A DNA stretch of 64,000 nt. It comes from Golubevia sp. BC0850 (lineage: Eukaryota > Basidiomycota > Exobasidiomycetes > Golubeviales > Golubeviaceae). The stretch spans positions 930,001 to 994,000 of the forward strand of contig JAAVVG010000001.1 of NCBI GenBank assembly GCA_012976225.1, given 5' to 3'. Numbering within the stretch: position 1 is the stretch's first letter; each line of letters opens with the position of its first letter. Position numbers and translations under genes: made by a program. The notes beneath the pieces are model-generated. The model was not told the DNA's origin. It worked only from the letters and a program-made list of their open reading frames with translations, and ran no database searches. Below are positions 30,615 to 43,036 of this stretch, piece by piece.

Positions 30615-33498
30615 ATGCAGCACTCAATCAGTCCTGACGGATCTGCAATGGGAATTGGAACGAGTGAATCTTCAGTCCCTCAGAAACGAAAGTTGACCAG
30701 AGCTTCAACCGCTTGTTCAGGTGAGTGGACTTACTTCTTCAAGAACTCTTCTATCAATTATTTTTCCCCTGTCTACATCCTCAGCTCGCAGCATACAACT
30801 CTTCTTATCAAGCAGCGTCCAATCCGAGTGTTCCTTGTCTTGGCTCGTACTGACTCGATCCCCTCTCTCACTCTCTCTCTCTTCTCATCACACAGCATGT
30901 CGAAAGCTAAAAATGAAATGCGTTGGTGGAACAGAAACAAAACCGTGCAATCGTTGCGCTAGAACTGGAAAAGAGGTGAGTAATACAAGTAACTTTTCGT
31001 CATTGATCAGAAAAGAGATGTCTTACTTTCGATCCGACCATCCAACCTCAGTGCGTCCTTCAAGAACGTCAAAAGAAAAAGCATTCATCCAAGAAAGATG
31101 CAGAAATCTTAGCTCTCAAAGCTCAACTTCGAGATATGGAAGAGAAAGTAGGAGAAGGTAGTCAGGTTTCTCCATCCGACGGACCTCGAATTCTACCACC
31201 TCCTCCTCCTCCTCCTGCACCATCGTCTGGTTCTTCTAGTCAATCTTCAGATTGGTTTAATACTGTAATGCCAAGAAATCCATCCTATCCTTCTGAAGGT
31301 TCGATTGCTCTACCTTCCTTCAACAATCAAAACACTTATTCAAATGGTAGCGCTGCAAGTAACCTTCCTTCAACTGATCCTAGCTCATCCGATTACAAAA
31401 TCACAGCTCTTTCCAATACTTTAGCCACTCCAAGTCAACAAGTGATGGCTCAATTTGATGTCAGTCCTTCAGATCGGATTTGGCTAGAAACTAATGCTCC
31501 TTACCTTCCCTTTTTGAAAACGAATCAACTCTCATCGATGGAAGCGATTAATCTTTTCAAATTATTCATGATGAACTGTAGTCTTCATACAGTATGTTTA
31601 GATCCAGAATGGCATACTCTTTCAAGAGTTGGTCAAGCTTCAAATGGTTTCCTTTTAGCTTGTATCCTTTATCTTGTTTCTGCTTATTATGATAACGAAA
31701 GACCGGGTCTTCAAAGACAGCTTCAAGCAGAGATGGACCTGTTAATTGGGAAAGTCATCACTTCTGGAGAGAAGAGTATCGGTGAGTTTCTTGAATCATT
31801 TGAAAGAACAAACAAACTCTTTGTTTCTTTGAATCGACCAAAGCGAAACTCTCTGCTTCTTTTTATCGGTCACTTGGCTCATCTTCCTTCTCGTCTCTTT
31901 CTCTCTATATCTGCAGAGATTATTCAAGCGTTCATGCTGCTGTATTGGTGGAGTCGGCCTTCTGGACATGGGAGAGACAATGCTTGGCTTTGGTCTGGGA
32001 TCGCTTTGAGAATGGCAACCAACATCAACCTCAGCAATCCTCCTTCGGACAGGCAGGAAGACGAGAGAGACAGGAGGAATAGGGAAAGGACCTGGTGAGT
32101 CAGAGAACCATTGCCAAAAGATCAGCGAATCGACCCCAGAGACCCCTTTCAGGAGAGAGTATCTCGAACTGACAAGACCTCTTCCTCTTTTCTCAGGTTA
32201 ATGGTCTTTCTTGTGGATCGTTCCCTCAGTGCAGCTGTCGGGAAACAGTACAGTATCAAAGGAGATGATCCACTCGTCAGGAACTCAGACACCTGGTGCT
32301 CTCAACCTGCAGCTAGAGTTTGGGATTTAGGAATCTCTGGATTAGCGGATCTCCTCAAATGCGCTTCTCGTCAAACTGATATTCTCAACACTGCTATGGG
32401 TGCTTGCACGGATCGGACTCAAGATATGGAGTTCGACTGTGATACTATGATGAGAATTATGAACGATGAACTTGTTCAGTGGAGGAAGAAATGGTTTGAC
32501 AGAGGAGTTTTCACTTCTCCTATCGACCTTGAAAACGTTAATGGTAACTTCGATCATACAGACATTCATACGTATGCCTTTCACTTTATTACGAAGCAAG
32601 CAAACATGAGATTTCAATACGCCGTTCTGGTTCTGAACACCTTCGGTTTACAGTATTGCTCGATAAATCCTGGAAATGCTGAATGTAAAACTTTCTGTGA
32701 GTGTTGAGGGGTCTTTGAATCAAAAAGAGAGACTCGCGACGGCCCTGCTCACGTCTCCTCTTGCTCTTCCCTCTCTCAGGCCTAACTCACGCCATTCAAG
32801 CTGCTCAACATCTTCTCATTTCAGCTCGAGATGGATTAGGACCGACTCTGAGTTACGCTCCTCATACTCAATATACCATCATTTCTTTCGGTATCATCTC
32901 TCTAATCAAGCTCTCATCTCTGAAGAGCGACGATCCAGTAGTCGCCGATCGACTTATCAAATTGGTAGAATCCGGAATCACTTTCCTGGAACGAGTCTCA
33001 ACTTCTTCAATTTCAACTCCAGCCAGATGTGCTTCTCTTTTAAGGGCAGTCTTGAGAAGAAAGAGAGCCAACGACGCTTTGAACAGATCTGAGAGACCAA
33101 CTTTCAGACCTGGAATGGAAGAACATGATTTACCTGTTAGATCTTCAAGAGCTAGTTCTCCTTTCCGTCATGGTAGTAACAATCATCAATCTCAAAACGG
33201 TTTAACTCCCTCTCAAACTGCAAATCATCTCTTCTCTTCTTTGAATGCTTCCACTTCTATGGAATCGAATCAATTTTCAAATGAGGCGGGATTTCAACAG
33301 AATCAGAACCCATCTCCTTCTTCTTGGCATTATTCTCCCGGGGCTCTTTTGGCTGATTTAGGTCTTACTCCAACTGGTTCAAGTGGTTCAGGTCAAACCG
33401 AATCTTTTGGTGTTTTTGGAAACGATGGAAGTCTGGGTTGGGATCAAATGACTGCTGATGAGATTCTCAACGATAATTTCTGGTTGAAACTTCAGTGA
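30615..33498 (+). CDS. Zn2Cys6 transcription factor with fungal-specific regulatory domain
   Basis: Six exons: 30615-30720, 30896-30975, 31052-31781, 31917-32094, 32197-32696 and 32780-33498, giving 770 aa. The binuclear zinc cluster (about residues 35-63) is split over three exons: C-x2-C-x6-C-x8-C-x2-C-x6-C, with CRKLKMKC and CNRCARTGKEC. A basic linker RQKKKHSSKK and a short coiled coil follow, then a Pro/Ser-rich region with a polyproline run. The middle homology (fungal_trans) domain shows LWLSGIALRMA-like sequence (AWLWSGIALRMATNINL). The C-terminus is Ser/Asn/Gln-rich. The target pathway is not evident from neighbours. Confidence 0.9.
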
Positions 33499-34226
33499 AA
33501 GGTCACGATTTCTTGTATCCCCCTCTTTTTTGTTTATACGCATAACCTTTGTAAAGAATACGTTTCAAGAGTCACAGTGGTAGAACCGAACCGCTGATAG
33601 GTTGAAGGACGAAGCGGCCTCTGCTCAGCGCTGCCCATACCAAAGCGTCTCATTTCGGAATTAGGCCTTGCATGATCTAGTAATTGTTTGAATTATTGAG
33701 GGTGGCAGATTTCAAGGTGTATAATCAAGGTAGAGATGATAGATAGACCACCTCGTACTCGGAGCTGGACTGGAAGGTATCGAGTGTATATCCAAAAGGA
33801 ATGTGAATGTGAGGTGTACAAATGTACCTAAAGAATTTCAACGTAGATTTGTATGTTCATAGTTCGGGAGGGGATCAGGGGAATTCTTGGGAAAGGGGAT
33901 GGATGATCGACAATTGACAGCTTTCGAGCAAGCAAGGGGCGACTGAACGTATGAACCTTCTTTTCTACGTCACTCTATCGTCCCAAACCTCAACCTTCCT
34001 TCAAGATCATCTCCTCCCACTTCTCTTTAATACATAACCATCTACATAACTCAGCAAGGAATCGAATTCGATTGGGGTGAGTACAACCACCGTCTCTCTT
34101 AATCTTTCCTCACCCCTTCCCGGAGCTCATCCCCTCTATCCTTCCTTCCTTTCTCTCTCCCTCTCCTCCAAACTTTTCAAGCTTCCCTGAGTCTCTCCCA
34201 ATTCTAGATAACCTACTCCACGAGTC
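33499..34226 (+). other. Intergenic; upstream region of the 1101-aa protein gene
   Basis: No gene is seen. A likely 5' UTR intron runs from GTGAGT at 34077 to TAG at 34207, 19 nt before the ATG. The rest is the 3' flank of the Zn2Cys6 gene and promoter. Confidence 0.4.
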
Positions 34227-37200
34227 ATGGTCCTGGTGACCAAATCACAAGCTCATCCCCAATCTCAATCTCAATCTCAACCAAGCTCTTCTTCCTCTTC
34301 AAGCAATCCAAAGAGGCGGTCACTCTTCGGTGGTCTAGCTAGAAGGCGACAGTCAACAGACGATTCTTCAGATAATAATCAAGGTTCCAATAGAAGATCG
34401 GCTTCTTCCTCATCTGCAGCTTCCTCTTCTTCCCCGCCTCCTCTACCTTCTTCACCACCACCTCATCAGAGGTACTTCAATGCCAACTCCAACCAACAAC
34501 AGCAACAGCAAACTACTAATCAGTGGCCTGATGGACCTCAAAGTTTGGACGATTGGGTTAGCAAGACTGGGTCGAGCAAGGTGGACGAGACGGTCAGTCA
34601 GCAGCAAGGGAGAGGAGCTAGAGGGGTAGGACCAGGACCAGGTGGTACGATAGCAGCAGGGAACGCTTCCATCTCAAGGAACAATCAATTCCAATCCAAT
34701 TCAAAAGGATCTCCTACCATGTTCGCTTCAGAAGAATGGGATTCGATGCAGTACGTCTTGGATCGAGTGGAAGATGGATCTATGATCAATAGCACAGACT
34801 CTCCTCCCAACCCTCAAAGTCAACCTCAATTCAATAACTCCCGCCAGGATGATTCTGAGCAGACTTTTCCTCTAGGTAGAGTCTCTCTGGATCTTCTGGT
34901 CCACGATCCCTCATCTACCAAGCCTTTCGATGGAGTTCAACCAAGACCCAGGCAGGATTCTGCTCCTCAGCTGGTTCATTCAAGGCACAGATCTCACTTC
35001 TCGATTCCAGACGTCGTGGTGACTGCTGCTGAAGAGGAAGGAGAAGGCCAACACTTCGAGGTCAAAGTTCCTGCTGCAAAGAGGAGGTCCTTTGTTCTCA
35101 ACGTCCATAATCCTCAGATCAGCTCGATGCCAACCAACAATTCTAATGGAGTCGGAGTCGGAGCTAGCTCTGGAGGTTTCGCAAAGAAAATCAAAGGTGG
35201 AAGCAAGTTGAAACCTTTGATTCAACTGGATCATCCTGCAAGCGGTTCCACTGCTCTTTCAGGAAGCAGTCCGAACTCGATCGCAGAAGAGAACTCTGCT
35301 GGGCCAATGTCCAATTCATCTTCCGCCAATTCAACTCTATCTAAAGCTCCACTAGGTTCTCCGACCTCGGATGCAGCTCCTCCTACCAACAGGAAAGGAA
35401 AGAAGACATTCAGTCTCTTCGGAAAGAAGTCATCTCCAGCTCAATCTCAACAACAACCACCAAGTCCAACCTACTCAAATCCTGGCGGTGCCTTCTACTC
35501 TGCCAACTACGACTCAACAGGCTCTCTCCCCACTAGCTCTTCAGCCTCAGGGGCCGATTCCTCAAAGGAAAGTCTAGCCATGAAGACCAAGGACACCAAT
35601 CAATCAAGTGGCTCGCCTCCTACCTCTAACTCTTCGGATGGCGAATCGACTGGAGGGTTCAGCGGGATGCCTAGAGCGGGGATTCCAACCTTCAGCATCT
35701 CTCCCAATGGAGTTCCTCCTTCAATCAAGTCCAAAGGAAATCCTTCGTCTAGTGCGACCAACAATTCTCCAAATCCTTCCTCAAACTACACTTACTCCCC
35801 TCAAAGCTCTGCTCCGACTTCTCCCAATCCAGCTTCTTCGGACGGCACTATGACTTCTCCAAAAAAGCTGTCGAAGAAGGAACAAAAGCAGAGAGAGAAG
35901 CAAGAGCTGGAACTCATCAAGCAGGTCGAAAAGGTCGACAAGATGGTTAGGCAACACGACGAGAAAGAGAAGAAGAGGGAGAAGAAAGAGAGAGAAAAAA
36001 TGAGAAAGAATGGAACGTTGGACTCGATGCCCTCTGAAGATGTTGCTCCAAAGAAGACCAAATCAAAGATGAGAAGGTTGACTATCTTCTCCGCAGCTTC
36101 GAAAGCGGGTCCCGCTGCTGCCAGCCAACAGGCTCAAATCGCCGCTCTAGAGAGGAGAAACAGCGCCAGAAGAAGCGCTCCAAGACCTCCGAGCGGAAGA
36201 GCAAGCCTGGTCGGTTCAGAGAATCAGATCGATCAGAGACAACACAATCCTCAACAGCAGCAGCAACAGCAGGGAAGAGAGCCAGATCAGGCGAATTTTT
36301 CTTTCCCGCCTCGCAACCAACAAGTTCAAGGTCCAAACTCAAGCTCTTCTCCTTCTACAATCAGTCGACCCAGACCTCCAAGATCTCGGCCGCCTCCTTT
36401 GACTCAAGATGAAGATCAAGTTCAATCTCAGCGTCCTCTGAACAACGCTCCACCTCCTACGATCGTCCTAACTTCACCCTCTTCGCCAGTCAGAACATCG
36501 TTCTCCGAAGCCTATCCTCAGCCCTCTAGTGCTCCTCAAAGTAAGACCCCAGTCTCACCAGTACCTGTTCTTTCGGGAGTAGGCGACACGATGGGAAGGT
36601 CGTCTCAAGAGTGGCAAGATCTCACTTCTCCTACCGAAGGAAGCTTCCCACTCGCTGAAGGAGCTAAGAATGTGGACTGGAAAGGAAATTTTTCTCAATC
36701 TCAAGGTGGAGGTGTCAGCAGATCTACCAGCCTTCAACGAGCTCTGGCATACACCCACGCTGAAGAGGGAATGATTCGAAAGAAAGCTAGTCTGAGAAGA
36801 AGAGGAAGCAAGAGGAGCGTTGGAGGAGGAACTGGATCTGCTAGGAGCAGTATCGTAGATGAGGATGGCAATTCTGTTCCTCATGGGGTTCAGAAGAAAC
36901 CGAGTTTCTTGAGAAAAGGAAGCGGAAGCGTCAAGCAGGTCGACGGAGATTGGGAAGAGGAAGAGGATGAAGCCACAGAGATTAGCAGGAGTCTCTCTTC
37001 GGACGGACAAGACAATGATGGATCTGTCACTCCAAGAGCTGGGAATTCTTCTCCTCGGCAATCAACCACTCCTCAAGGAAGGAATTCCCCTTCTTCTCCA
37101 CCTCAACTAGCAAGTCTTCCAGCAGTTTCTTTCTCAAGACCGTTTTCAAGACCTCCCCCACCTCATTCTTCTTCACCTTCTTCTTCTCAAGTCGAACCTT

Positions 37201-37532
37201 ACACGGACGCTATGTCTCATATCATAAGCGCAACTCCGCCTCTTGAAGCCGCGAGAATCAGGGGGATTCAACAAGTTTCTCCTCCGCCGAAGAACAGAAA
37301 TGGATCTGTCTCGAGTAACAGCACTGGAGGTTCGACAAGTCCAAGAAAAATCCCTAACAAGCCTAAGAGAGAAGACGATCATTTCGTTTTCCCGGTCGTA
37401 AGAACTGTTAGAAGTAGCACTTTAGATAATCCTAATGTTGCCGAATCTCAAAATCAAAAGCAGGTTCAACAGTCTCGGAAATATGGTACAAATGCTTTAC
37501 CAAGATCTTCATCAACTCCTCAATACTTCTAA
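34227..37532 (+). CDS. Large Ser/Pro/Gln-rich disordered protein, unknown function
   Basis: A single-exon 1101-aa frame. It begins with an SQSQSQ repeat and polySer, then KRRSLFGGLARRRQS, a basic motif that could be phosphoregulated. Most of the protein is low-complexity (Ser, Pro, Asn, Gln). One strongly charged helical stretch around residues 545-595 (SKKEQKQREKQELELIKQVE followed by KxxK/E repeats) is predicted coiled coil. Repeated basic-hydrophobic motifs of type RRxSxF and KKTFSLFGKK occur. No catalytic domain, signal or membrane segment is seen. The general character resembles cortical or signalling scaffolds, but no function can be assigned. Confidence 0.78.
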   Translation: MVLVTKSQAHPQSQSQSQPSSSSSSSNPKRRSLFGGLARRRQSTDDSSDNNQGSNRRSASSSSAASSSSPPPLPSSPPPHQRYFNANSNQQQQQQTTNQWPDGPQSLDDWVSKTGSSKVDETVSQQQGRGARGVGPGPGGTIAAGNASISRNNQFQSNSKGSPTMFASEEWDSMQYVLDRVEDGSMINSTDSPPNPQSQPQFNNSRQDDSEQTFPLGRVSLDLLVHDPSSTKPFDGVQPRPRQDSAPQLVHSRHRSHFSIPDVVVTAAEEEGEGQHFEVKVPAAKRRSFVLNVHNPQISSMPTNNSNGVGVGASSGGFAKKIKGGSKLKPLIQLDHPASGSTALSGSSPNSIAEENSAGPMSNSSSANSTLSKAPLGSPTSDAAPPTNRKGKKTFSLFGKKSSPAQSQQQPPSPTYSNPGGAFYSANYDSTGSLPTSSSASGADSSKESLAMKTKDTNQSSGSPPTSNSSDGESTGGFSGMPRAGIPTFSISPNGVPPSIKSKGNPSSSATNNSPNPSSNYTYSPQSSAPTSPNPASSDGTMTSPKKLSKKEQKQREKQELELIKQVEKVDKMVRQHDEKEKKREKKEREKMRKNGTLDSMPSEDVAPKKTKSKMRRLTIFSAASKAGPAAASQQAQIAALERRNSARRSAPRPPSGRASLVGSENQIDQRQHNPQQQQQQQGREPDQANFSFPPRNQQVQGPNSSSSPSTISRPRPPRSRPPPLTQDEDQVQSQRPLNNAPPPTIVLTSPSSPVRTSFSEAYPQPSSAPQSKTPVSPVPVLSGVGDTMGRSSQEWQDLTSPTEGSFPLAEGAKNVDWKGNFSQSQGGGVSRSTSLQRALAYTHAEEGMIRKKASLRRRGSKRSVGGGTGSARSSIVDEDGNSVPHGVQKKPSFLRKGSGSVKQVDGDWEEEEDEATEISRSLSSDGQDNDGSVTPRAGNSSPRQSTTPQGRNSPSSPPQLASLPAVSFSRPFSRPPPPHSSSPSSSQVEPYTDAMSHIISATPPLEAARIRGIQQVSPPPKNRNGSVSSNSTGGSTSPRKIPNKPKREDDHFVFPVVRTVRSSTLDNPNVAESQNQKQVQQSRKYGTNALPRSSSTPQYF

Positions 37533-38235
37533 GCTTCAAAATTTCCACTTTTCTTTAGTGGCTCACATCAACTCTATCGAAACTTCTCCCTCTCTCTCTC
37601 TTTCTATTTACTCAAGTTCCAATTGCTCCATCTTCATTCGAATTTGTACTCCTCTGATCTTCAAACTTGACATTCATCTGACATTCATCTATTTGTTTCA
37701 TTCCAAAGAAAACAATCATTCAATGATAATTCTCAAATCTCAAAAGTAGCAAAAACACCAACAAGAACAAAGTCAAATAGCTCGAACTTCAAACTCAAAT
37801 TTTCTCGACTTTTCTCCATTGCTCAATTTCAAGTGCTCCTCTCGACTCTATCTCCCCTTTTGACTCCTCAAGTATGTTTTACCCTATTACTCTCCCTCTA
37901 TCTCTCAAGCGTTGCCGAACAACCCTTACACTTCTTCTTTTCTCTACCTCTTTAGACGCTCTTTTTGATTTTCATATTTCTCGACCGTCTCTGTCTCTAA
38001 ATTACTTTACTTGTATGTGATCCCCCTTCTTGTCTGCCTTTTGATACCTTCTTGTATACCCTTTTTTTTCATGAATTTACAATCTAGGCCTTCCTTACAC
38101 AACAAGTCTCCAATTCTGCTTCGAGCTCGATTTTGAAGATGAAAGCCGAGAAAGGTTGCGCTGGTGGACGCGTTTCCTCGTTCTCGATGGAAGAATCTTC
38201 TCCTTTTTCTTCTTCCCTCTCCCCTCCCTTCTTCT
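37533..38235. other. Intergenic, no gene seen
   Basis: Pyrimidine-rich 3' flank of the preceding gene. No motif-bearing frame or RNA gene is seen. Confidence 0.45.
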
Positions 38236-38579
38236 TCTTCTTCTGAAATTCAGTCAGGCATCTTCGAATCGAAACTCAAGATCTTCCAAGCGTCCTTTCA
38301 CTCTTAAGACTTGGAGAGTACGTTGAGCATCTCACTTTCCGAGACAATCCATATCAGATCTCAAAGTACATGATGGGAAGCACGGAGGAGAAAGGAAACA
38401 CTTTGATGTTTTTTACAGCCCTGTCAACTGGTGCATTTGACAAGGAAAGTACAAGAGCTTCTTTCTCAAATCACCGAGAACTCCCTTTTATGATGGCTGC
38501 GTGGGAAATAGCTCAAGGTTTACGCGATTTTTGGGAATCAGAACAGCCCCACGAACAACTGCAGCATGTGCTCAATTGA
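38236..38579 (+). pseudogene. Possible F-box/LRR-like gene fragment
   Basis: Open frame after a pyrimidine-rich tract and a TTCAG acceptor, ending TGA. It encodes VRHLRIETQDLPSVLSLLRL, GEYVEHLTFRDNPYQ and a Ser/Glu-rich tail. This leucine-rich style (VRHLRI, YVEHLTF) resembles the strand repeats of basidiomycete F-box proteins. No start codon, F-box or upstream exon was found, so this is either the last exon of a gene I could not assemble or a relic. Confidence 0.25.
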
Positions 38580-39609
38580 GCAAATACGTTGAAAATCTGC
38601 GTTGATGTAAGTCAAGTTCATGAAGGAGCACTGAACGTTTGTTGAAGTGTGAAAGCAGAGAATGTGAAAAACGGGCTTGTGTCGACAGCGCAATTTTCGT
38701 AATTTCGACTCTCGTGCATTTCTCAGCTTGACGAGAATCGTAGGCGCGAGAGCACAGCTCTTCTTATCATCTTCTTCCTCTTCCTTTCATCCACAACATC
38801 CCGATCTCCAAACTACTTTCAAATTCCTTCCATCATCTTCTGATCGCACTCTATCCGGTTTCCATCTATCTCATTCATAGAGTCTCCCGTTCAATGACCG
38901 TGTCACCACATCCGACCTGATCCATCGACTCGATCCATAGACTCATCTCTCAGGTAAAGCCCCTTGAGATGACCTAGGTTCTGACTGATGGATTAGTTCT
39001 TTGGACTGGGAGATGCTGGGTGAGCTTGGGACTCAAGCAATCAGACTCTTGGTGGATAAGATCTGAGAAGTTGGATGCCCAATTCACAAGTCGTTCTGAA
39101 TCACGTCAAACCTTCATTTACCCGTTCAGTTGTGTACTCAAAGCTTCTTTGAAAGTGAGTACCTCTGCTCATCGGATACTGCACTGACTTCTATCTCTCC
39201 ACCTTTCTCTTTACAAAGCAAGCTAAAGGGTAACGAGAATGTAGAAAGCAGGGTTCGACGAGCTCTGCAATAGGTCTAATCCAGTCCCATCTCAAGGACG
39301 TACGCCGTTCTATCTTCTGATCCAAACAAACGAAACACAGACACAGGTGAAAGCATTTCGGTGCGTCTTACCAACCTTCTCGATTTCAACTCCGTTCCTT
39401 ATCTCCCTCTCCCCTGAGGAGCTAGGACTCGAATTCACTCCGGTCTCACTAGAAGGAAAGATTGAACCTTTGAAAGGGAGTCGAGGAAAGAATGCGTGTT
39501 GACATTTACAAGAGAATACATCAGAAAGAACATGGGAAGCTCTGGTCCAAGCCGGACAAAACATCTTCAGAACATCGGAGAGCTACAGATTAGAATAAGT
39601 GACCAGTAT
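38580..39609. other. Unassigned 1 kb; weak splice-like signals
   Basis: On the plus strand GTGAGC after 39021 and GTGAGT at 39159 flank an open stretch (LDAQFTSRSESRQTFIYPFS) that can be followed, after a CAAG acceptor, by LKGNENVESRVRRALQ and a stop. This could be part of an unrecognised gene, but no start or family could be supported. Confidence 0.25.
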
Positions 39610-42600
39610 CTAGGAAGCTCCCAAAGGATCATACCCTTCAGGCTGCATGCTCCTTCCTCCCATCTTTCCAGTACCAGCTAATGCATGCTGGCGGAAAGGA
39701 CTTTCTTTCGGTCGCACCTGCGGTTGAACATCTTCAGTGCCGCCAGAACGAGCTCTGGGGAGAGGGACAAACGCAGTAGCGACAGGAGGATAGGCAGCAG
39801 AAGAGCTGGCTTCCTTTGACGTCCTGCTCTCAGTTCGAAGAACCGGAGGCCGACTCGATCCTTCTCTTCTTGATGTGGTTCCAGCATGAGAAGCGAAAGA
39901 TGAGGACGAGATCGAAGATGGGGGGAATTGACTGAAAGATTGAGATTGAGGCAGCTGCCGTTGGGCGGGTCGCAAGGTTTGCAGGGAAGTCGAGGCAGAA
40001 GAGGTGGAATTGAGAGGATCTAGCAGATTCTGCGAAGTTGAGGACTTAGGTAGAGAAGAAGAGAGTTGGGTCGGTTGAGATCGAGGCTGAGGCTGAGGCG
40101 GAGATGGAAGGGTCCTCGTGGAGGGAGGAGCTTGAGAAGTCTGAAAAGCCGAGTAGGCAGAAGGATTCGAAGTAGGTGGAATTGAGCGAGAATCGCGATC
40201 CTCGACCCTCGCGAATGCCCGATGTCGTGCCGATTCTTGAGCTTTGGAAGGAACGGGCTTGACCTGAGGAGGTAAGGAGCTTTGAGATTTCGTTTCGTTT
40301 TGAGATTGATCGATAGATGGACTGACTGGAGGTCTATCAGCTACCTGTTTGGGAGATTGACTTGAAGTTGGGTTCCGAGTCTCTGTTGCTGGAGATCCTA
40401 GAATGGCGGGATCGAATTCTCGCGCCACTCCCATCAGAACGTCTCGAACGTGCTTCAATGCACAGAGAGACATGAGAGTCTCGATAGAAGAGGAGTTCAT
40501 CGTCTCTTCTTCCGTCTCATTCTTCCACTTCTTGAAGTCCCCTTTCTCTGTCGGACTTGGTTCCATACTTGACTGCTCGCTCTGAACCCACTGTCTTTCA
40601 AACACGTCTACGCAAGCGGCAATTACTGCTCCCATGGCCTTGTTGGTTTCCTTTAGAGCCTCTAGTTCGGCGTTTCGATCTTGAGCAGCTTGAGGAGCTG
40701 GAATGGCAGCTTGTGGCTGATTCTGATTGAGAGCGGCTCGACGAATCCTGACCGCTTCCTCTGCTCCAGGGGCGAAAGGTCCTTCATTCGAAGTTCCGGC
40801 TCCTCCTCCACGGTTGTATCCAGAAACGGCTCCGGCTCCAGTCGCAGCGTAAGCTCCCACCGTTTTCTGAACGTTGGACATGGTACTGACTAGAGCTCTG
40901 TTGATCCCTAGAGAGTCTGAGCGTTCGTAAATCCCTCGAGCGAAGTCAGAAATTCCTTCTGGTAGGTATGAAGAAGCTGCAGTGAAGGCGGTCGGTGTAG
41001 AGGAGATTCCTGGATTGGTCAAAGTGGGCTCTCTCGTAGAGGAAGGAGATCCAAAGGTTCCAGAGGTAGAGCTGCCCATCGACTGAGAGGGCGATGGAAC
41101 GAGTCGAGGAAGAGGTGTTCTCTGACCGTGAGACCGACCACTTGCGACTGTCTGCGCTGTTTCCCTTCTTCTGCTAGGAACAGGTCCATCCAATTTGCTG
41201 AGATTAGAAGTTGAAGGGGTAATAGCTAGATCGATTCCCAGAATGTCTCGATTTTGCATCACAATGTCCACTCCTGTTGTTGGAGACGTAGCTTCTCTAA
41301 GCCTAAGGGCTTGTTGGACCAGAAGAGACGGGTAGTCGGATCCGAGTCCGGCTTGACGTTGCGTTGGATAGTTCATCAAGATTCGTAGGGCCTCGGATGA
41401 ATCTGAAGAGAGGAGCTTGGCTCTAATTCTTTCCAGCATTCCGAGACAAACGAAATCGACGAGAGCCAGCGAGGTGTCTTCAGCGAAAATTCCATCCCAG
41501 ATCTGGAGAGCGTCTTCCAGTGGAAACTCTCTTGTGAACATGAGTCGAACCCACCGCATGGCGTAGAGTTGAGGCGCAACCTCGAGGCTTTCGAGATGAG
41601 AGCCCAGAGCTGGATCAACCACCTTTAGAGTTGCATGAATCCTTTCGCATTTGGCTACGATGGGAACGATAGGAGGCGTGTTAAGATCTTCGGGCTAGAT
41701 AGGAGGTGTTTTGATTTCGTTGGATCTGGTCAGCAAAGCAGAGAGATGACGAATCTGAAGTTAAAATCACTCACCTCTGTCGAAGCTCGAGGCTTTTCTC
41801 TCCACTCGTACCAGCTCTTTGCGTTCTGAAGTACAGCGCTGAACATCGAAAATGTGTCGTGTTCGATGTATCGATCATCCAGTAAAGTCTCGAGTCTCTT
41901 GTCGACCTCGTCTCTGGGTCTGGAAGTTGAGCTTGGTTGGATCTTGACGGACTCTCGTCTACGAACATGCCAGATGGCAGCTGCGAGCTCGTGTAAACCT
42001 TGTCGATAACCTATATCCGGGTTCAAGAGACACCATACTAGAATCAAATTCGAGAGAGATCTTTGAAGTTCTGGCCTGCGAAAGAGAGGATTGTCTGGGA
42101 AGGCTCTTTCGACGTCCGTTGAGATGGTGGCTCTGAGATCCTTGGACTCGTAGTGTGACTTCCAAGGAGTCTGAAATAGAGGGAAAGCAGCCTATCAGCA
42201 AAGCAGTCCCTGATCTCAGGCTCTATCCCAATCCTCCAGCTCTCCTCTGGTAAGATGGCCGACTACAGCTCTCTCCAATAGGAACAAAATCCTGAACTCA
42301 CCTCTTCGTCCAAGCTCAGAGGATTGTTGACTCTCAAATCCTTGACCACGCTTCCAGCTCTGTTGAGAGAGGAGTGTAGCGAATTGAGATTGCCATGTTG
42401 AAGATCACCAGAAAGGTTGCCTCCTTCTACACTATCCGAACGTTCTGTCAGACCAGTCTCTGGAGGATAAGAGCCATCTGGAGCTCTTAATTTCTTCTTC
42501 CTCGTTGAAGCGTAGTCTGATCTTTGCCTTGCTAGGAGCAGAGGCCAAGAGGATGGAGATTGGAGAGGTAGATGAGAAAAGTAGAGTTGCCAGTAGATTG

Positions 42601-42848
42601 AACGTAGAGGAGCATCGCTGGAAGCTAATTGACCTCCTAGTCCTTGAGATCTTAGTTCATTCAAAGTTGGAATGGATCCTGATTCGAATAGAGAGGTGTA
42701 ACGTTGTCTGAAAGGAGGAGAGGTGAAGTGAGCTGAGAGGATGGATAGGAGGGAGGGAGCAAGGGACTCACTTCAAATCCTTGTAGTCGAAGATGGAATC
42801 GATTTGTGGTTGAGATTGATTGGATGAAGATCCAGGATTGCTGCTCAT
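39610..42848 (-). CDS. TBC1D5-type Rab GTPase-activating protein
   Basis: Four exons: 42772-42848, 42302-42707, 41775-42170 and 39610-41694, giving 987 aa. TBC domain proteins switch off Rab GTPases; the TBC1D5 branch acts on Rab7 with retromer and in autophagy. The domain starts with LRSIYWQLYFSHLP. Then come TPWKSHYESKDLRATISTDV, ERAFPDNPLFRRPE, ILVWCLLNPDIGYRQGLHEL, AAAIWHVRRRE, DTFSMFSAVLQNAKSWYEW, PALGSHLESLEVAPQLYAMR and WVRLMFTREFPLEDALQIWD. The catalytic IxxDxxR finger is present as ISTDVERAFP, where Glu-Arg keeps the Arg; YRQG carries the Gln finger. The C-terminal 600 residues are Ser/Pro/Gln-rich with a short helical stretch around VIAACVDVFERQW. Confidence 0.88.
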
Positions 42849-43036
42849 ACCTCTCTGCTTCTTTCTTGAGGATTAGTGGAAGGAGAGTCAAGGGGAGCCA
42901 AAGAGAGCAACACTTGGATCAATTCTCCTCCCTCTCGACCATAACAATCAATTCAGCACCTATCTCGCTTCCAATTTCCTAGTATCTTGTCTATCATCTA
43001 TCATCAATTCTCGCCCCAACATCAAGTTTCACCGAC
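42849..43036. promoter_or_regulatory. 188-bp divergent promoter, TBC1D5-like / TRAPPC12
   Basis: The short gap between two head-to-head start codons must hold both promoters. Both products act in membrane trafficking. Confidence 0.55.
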
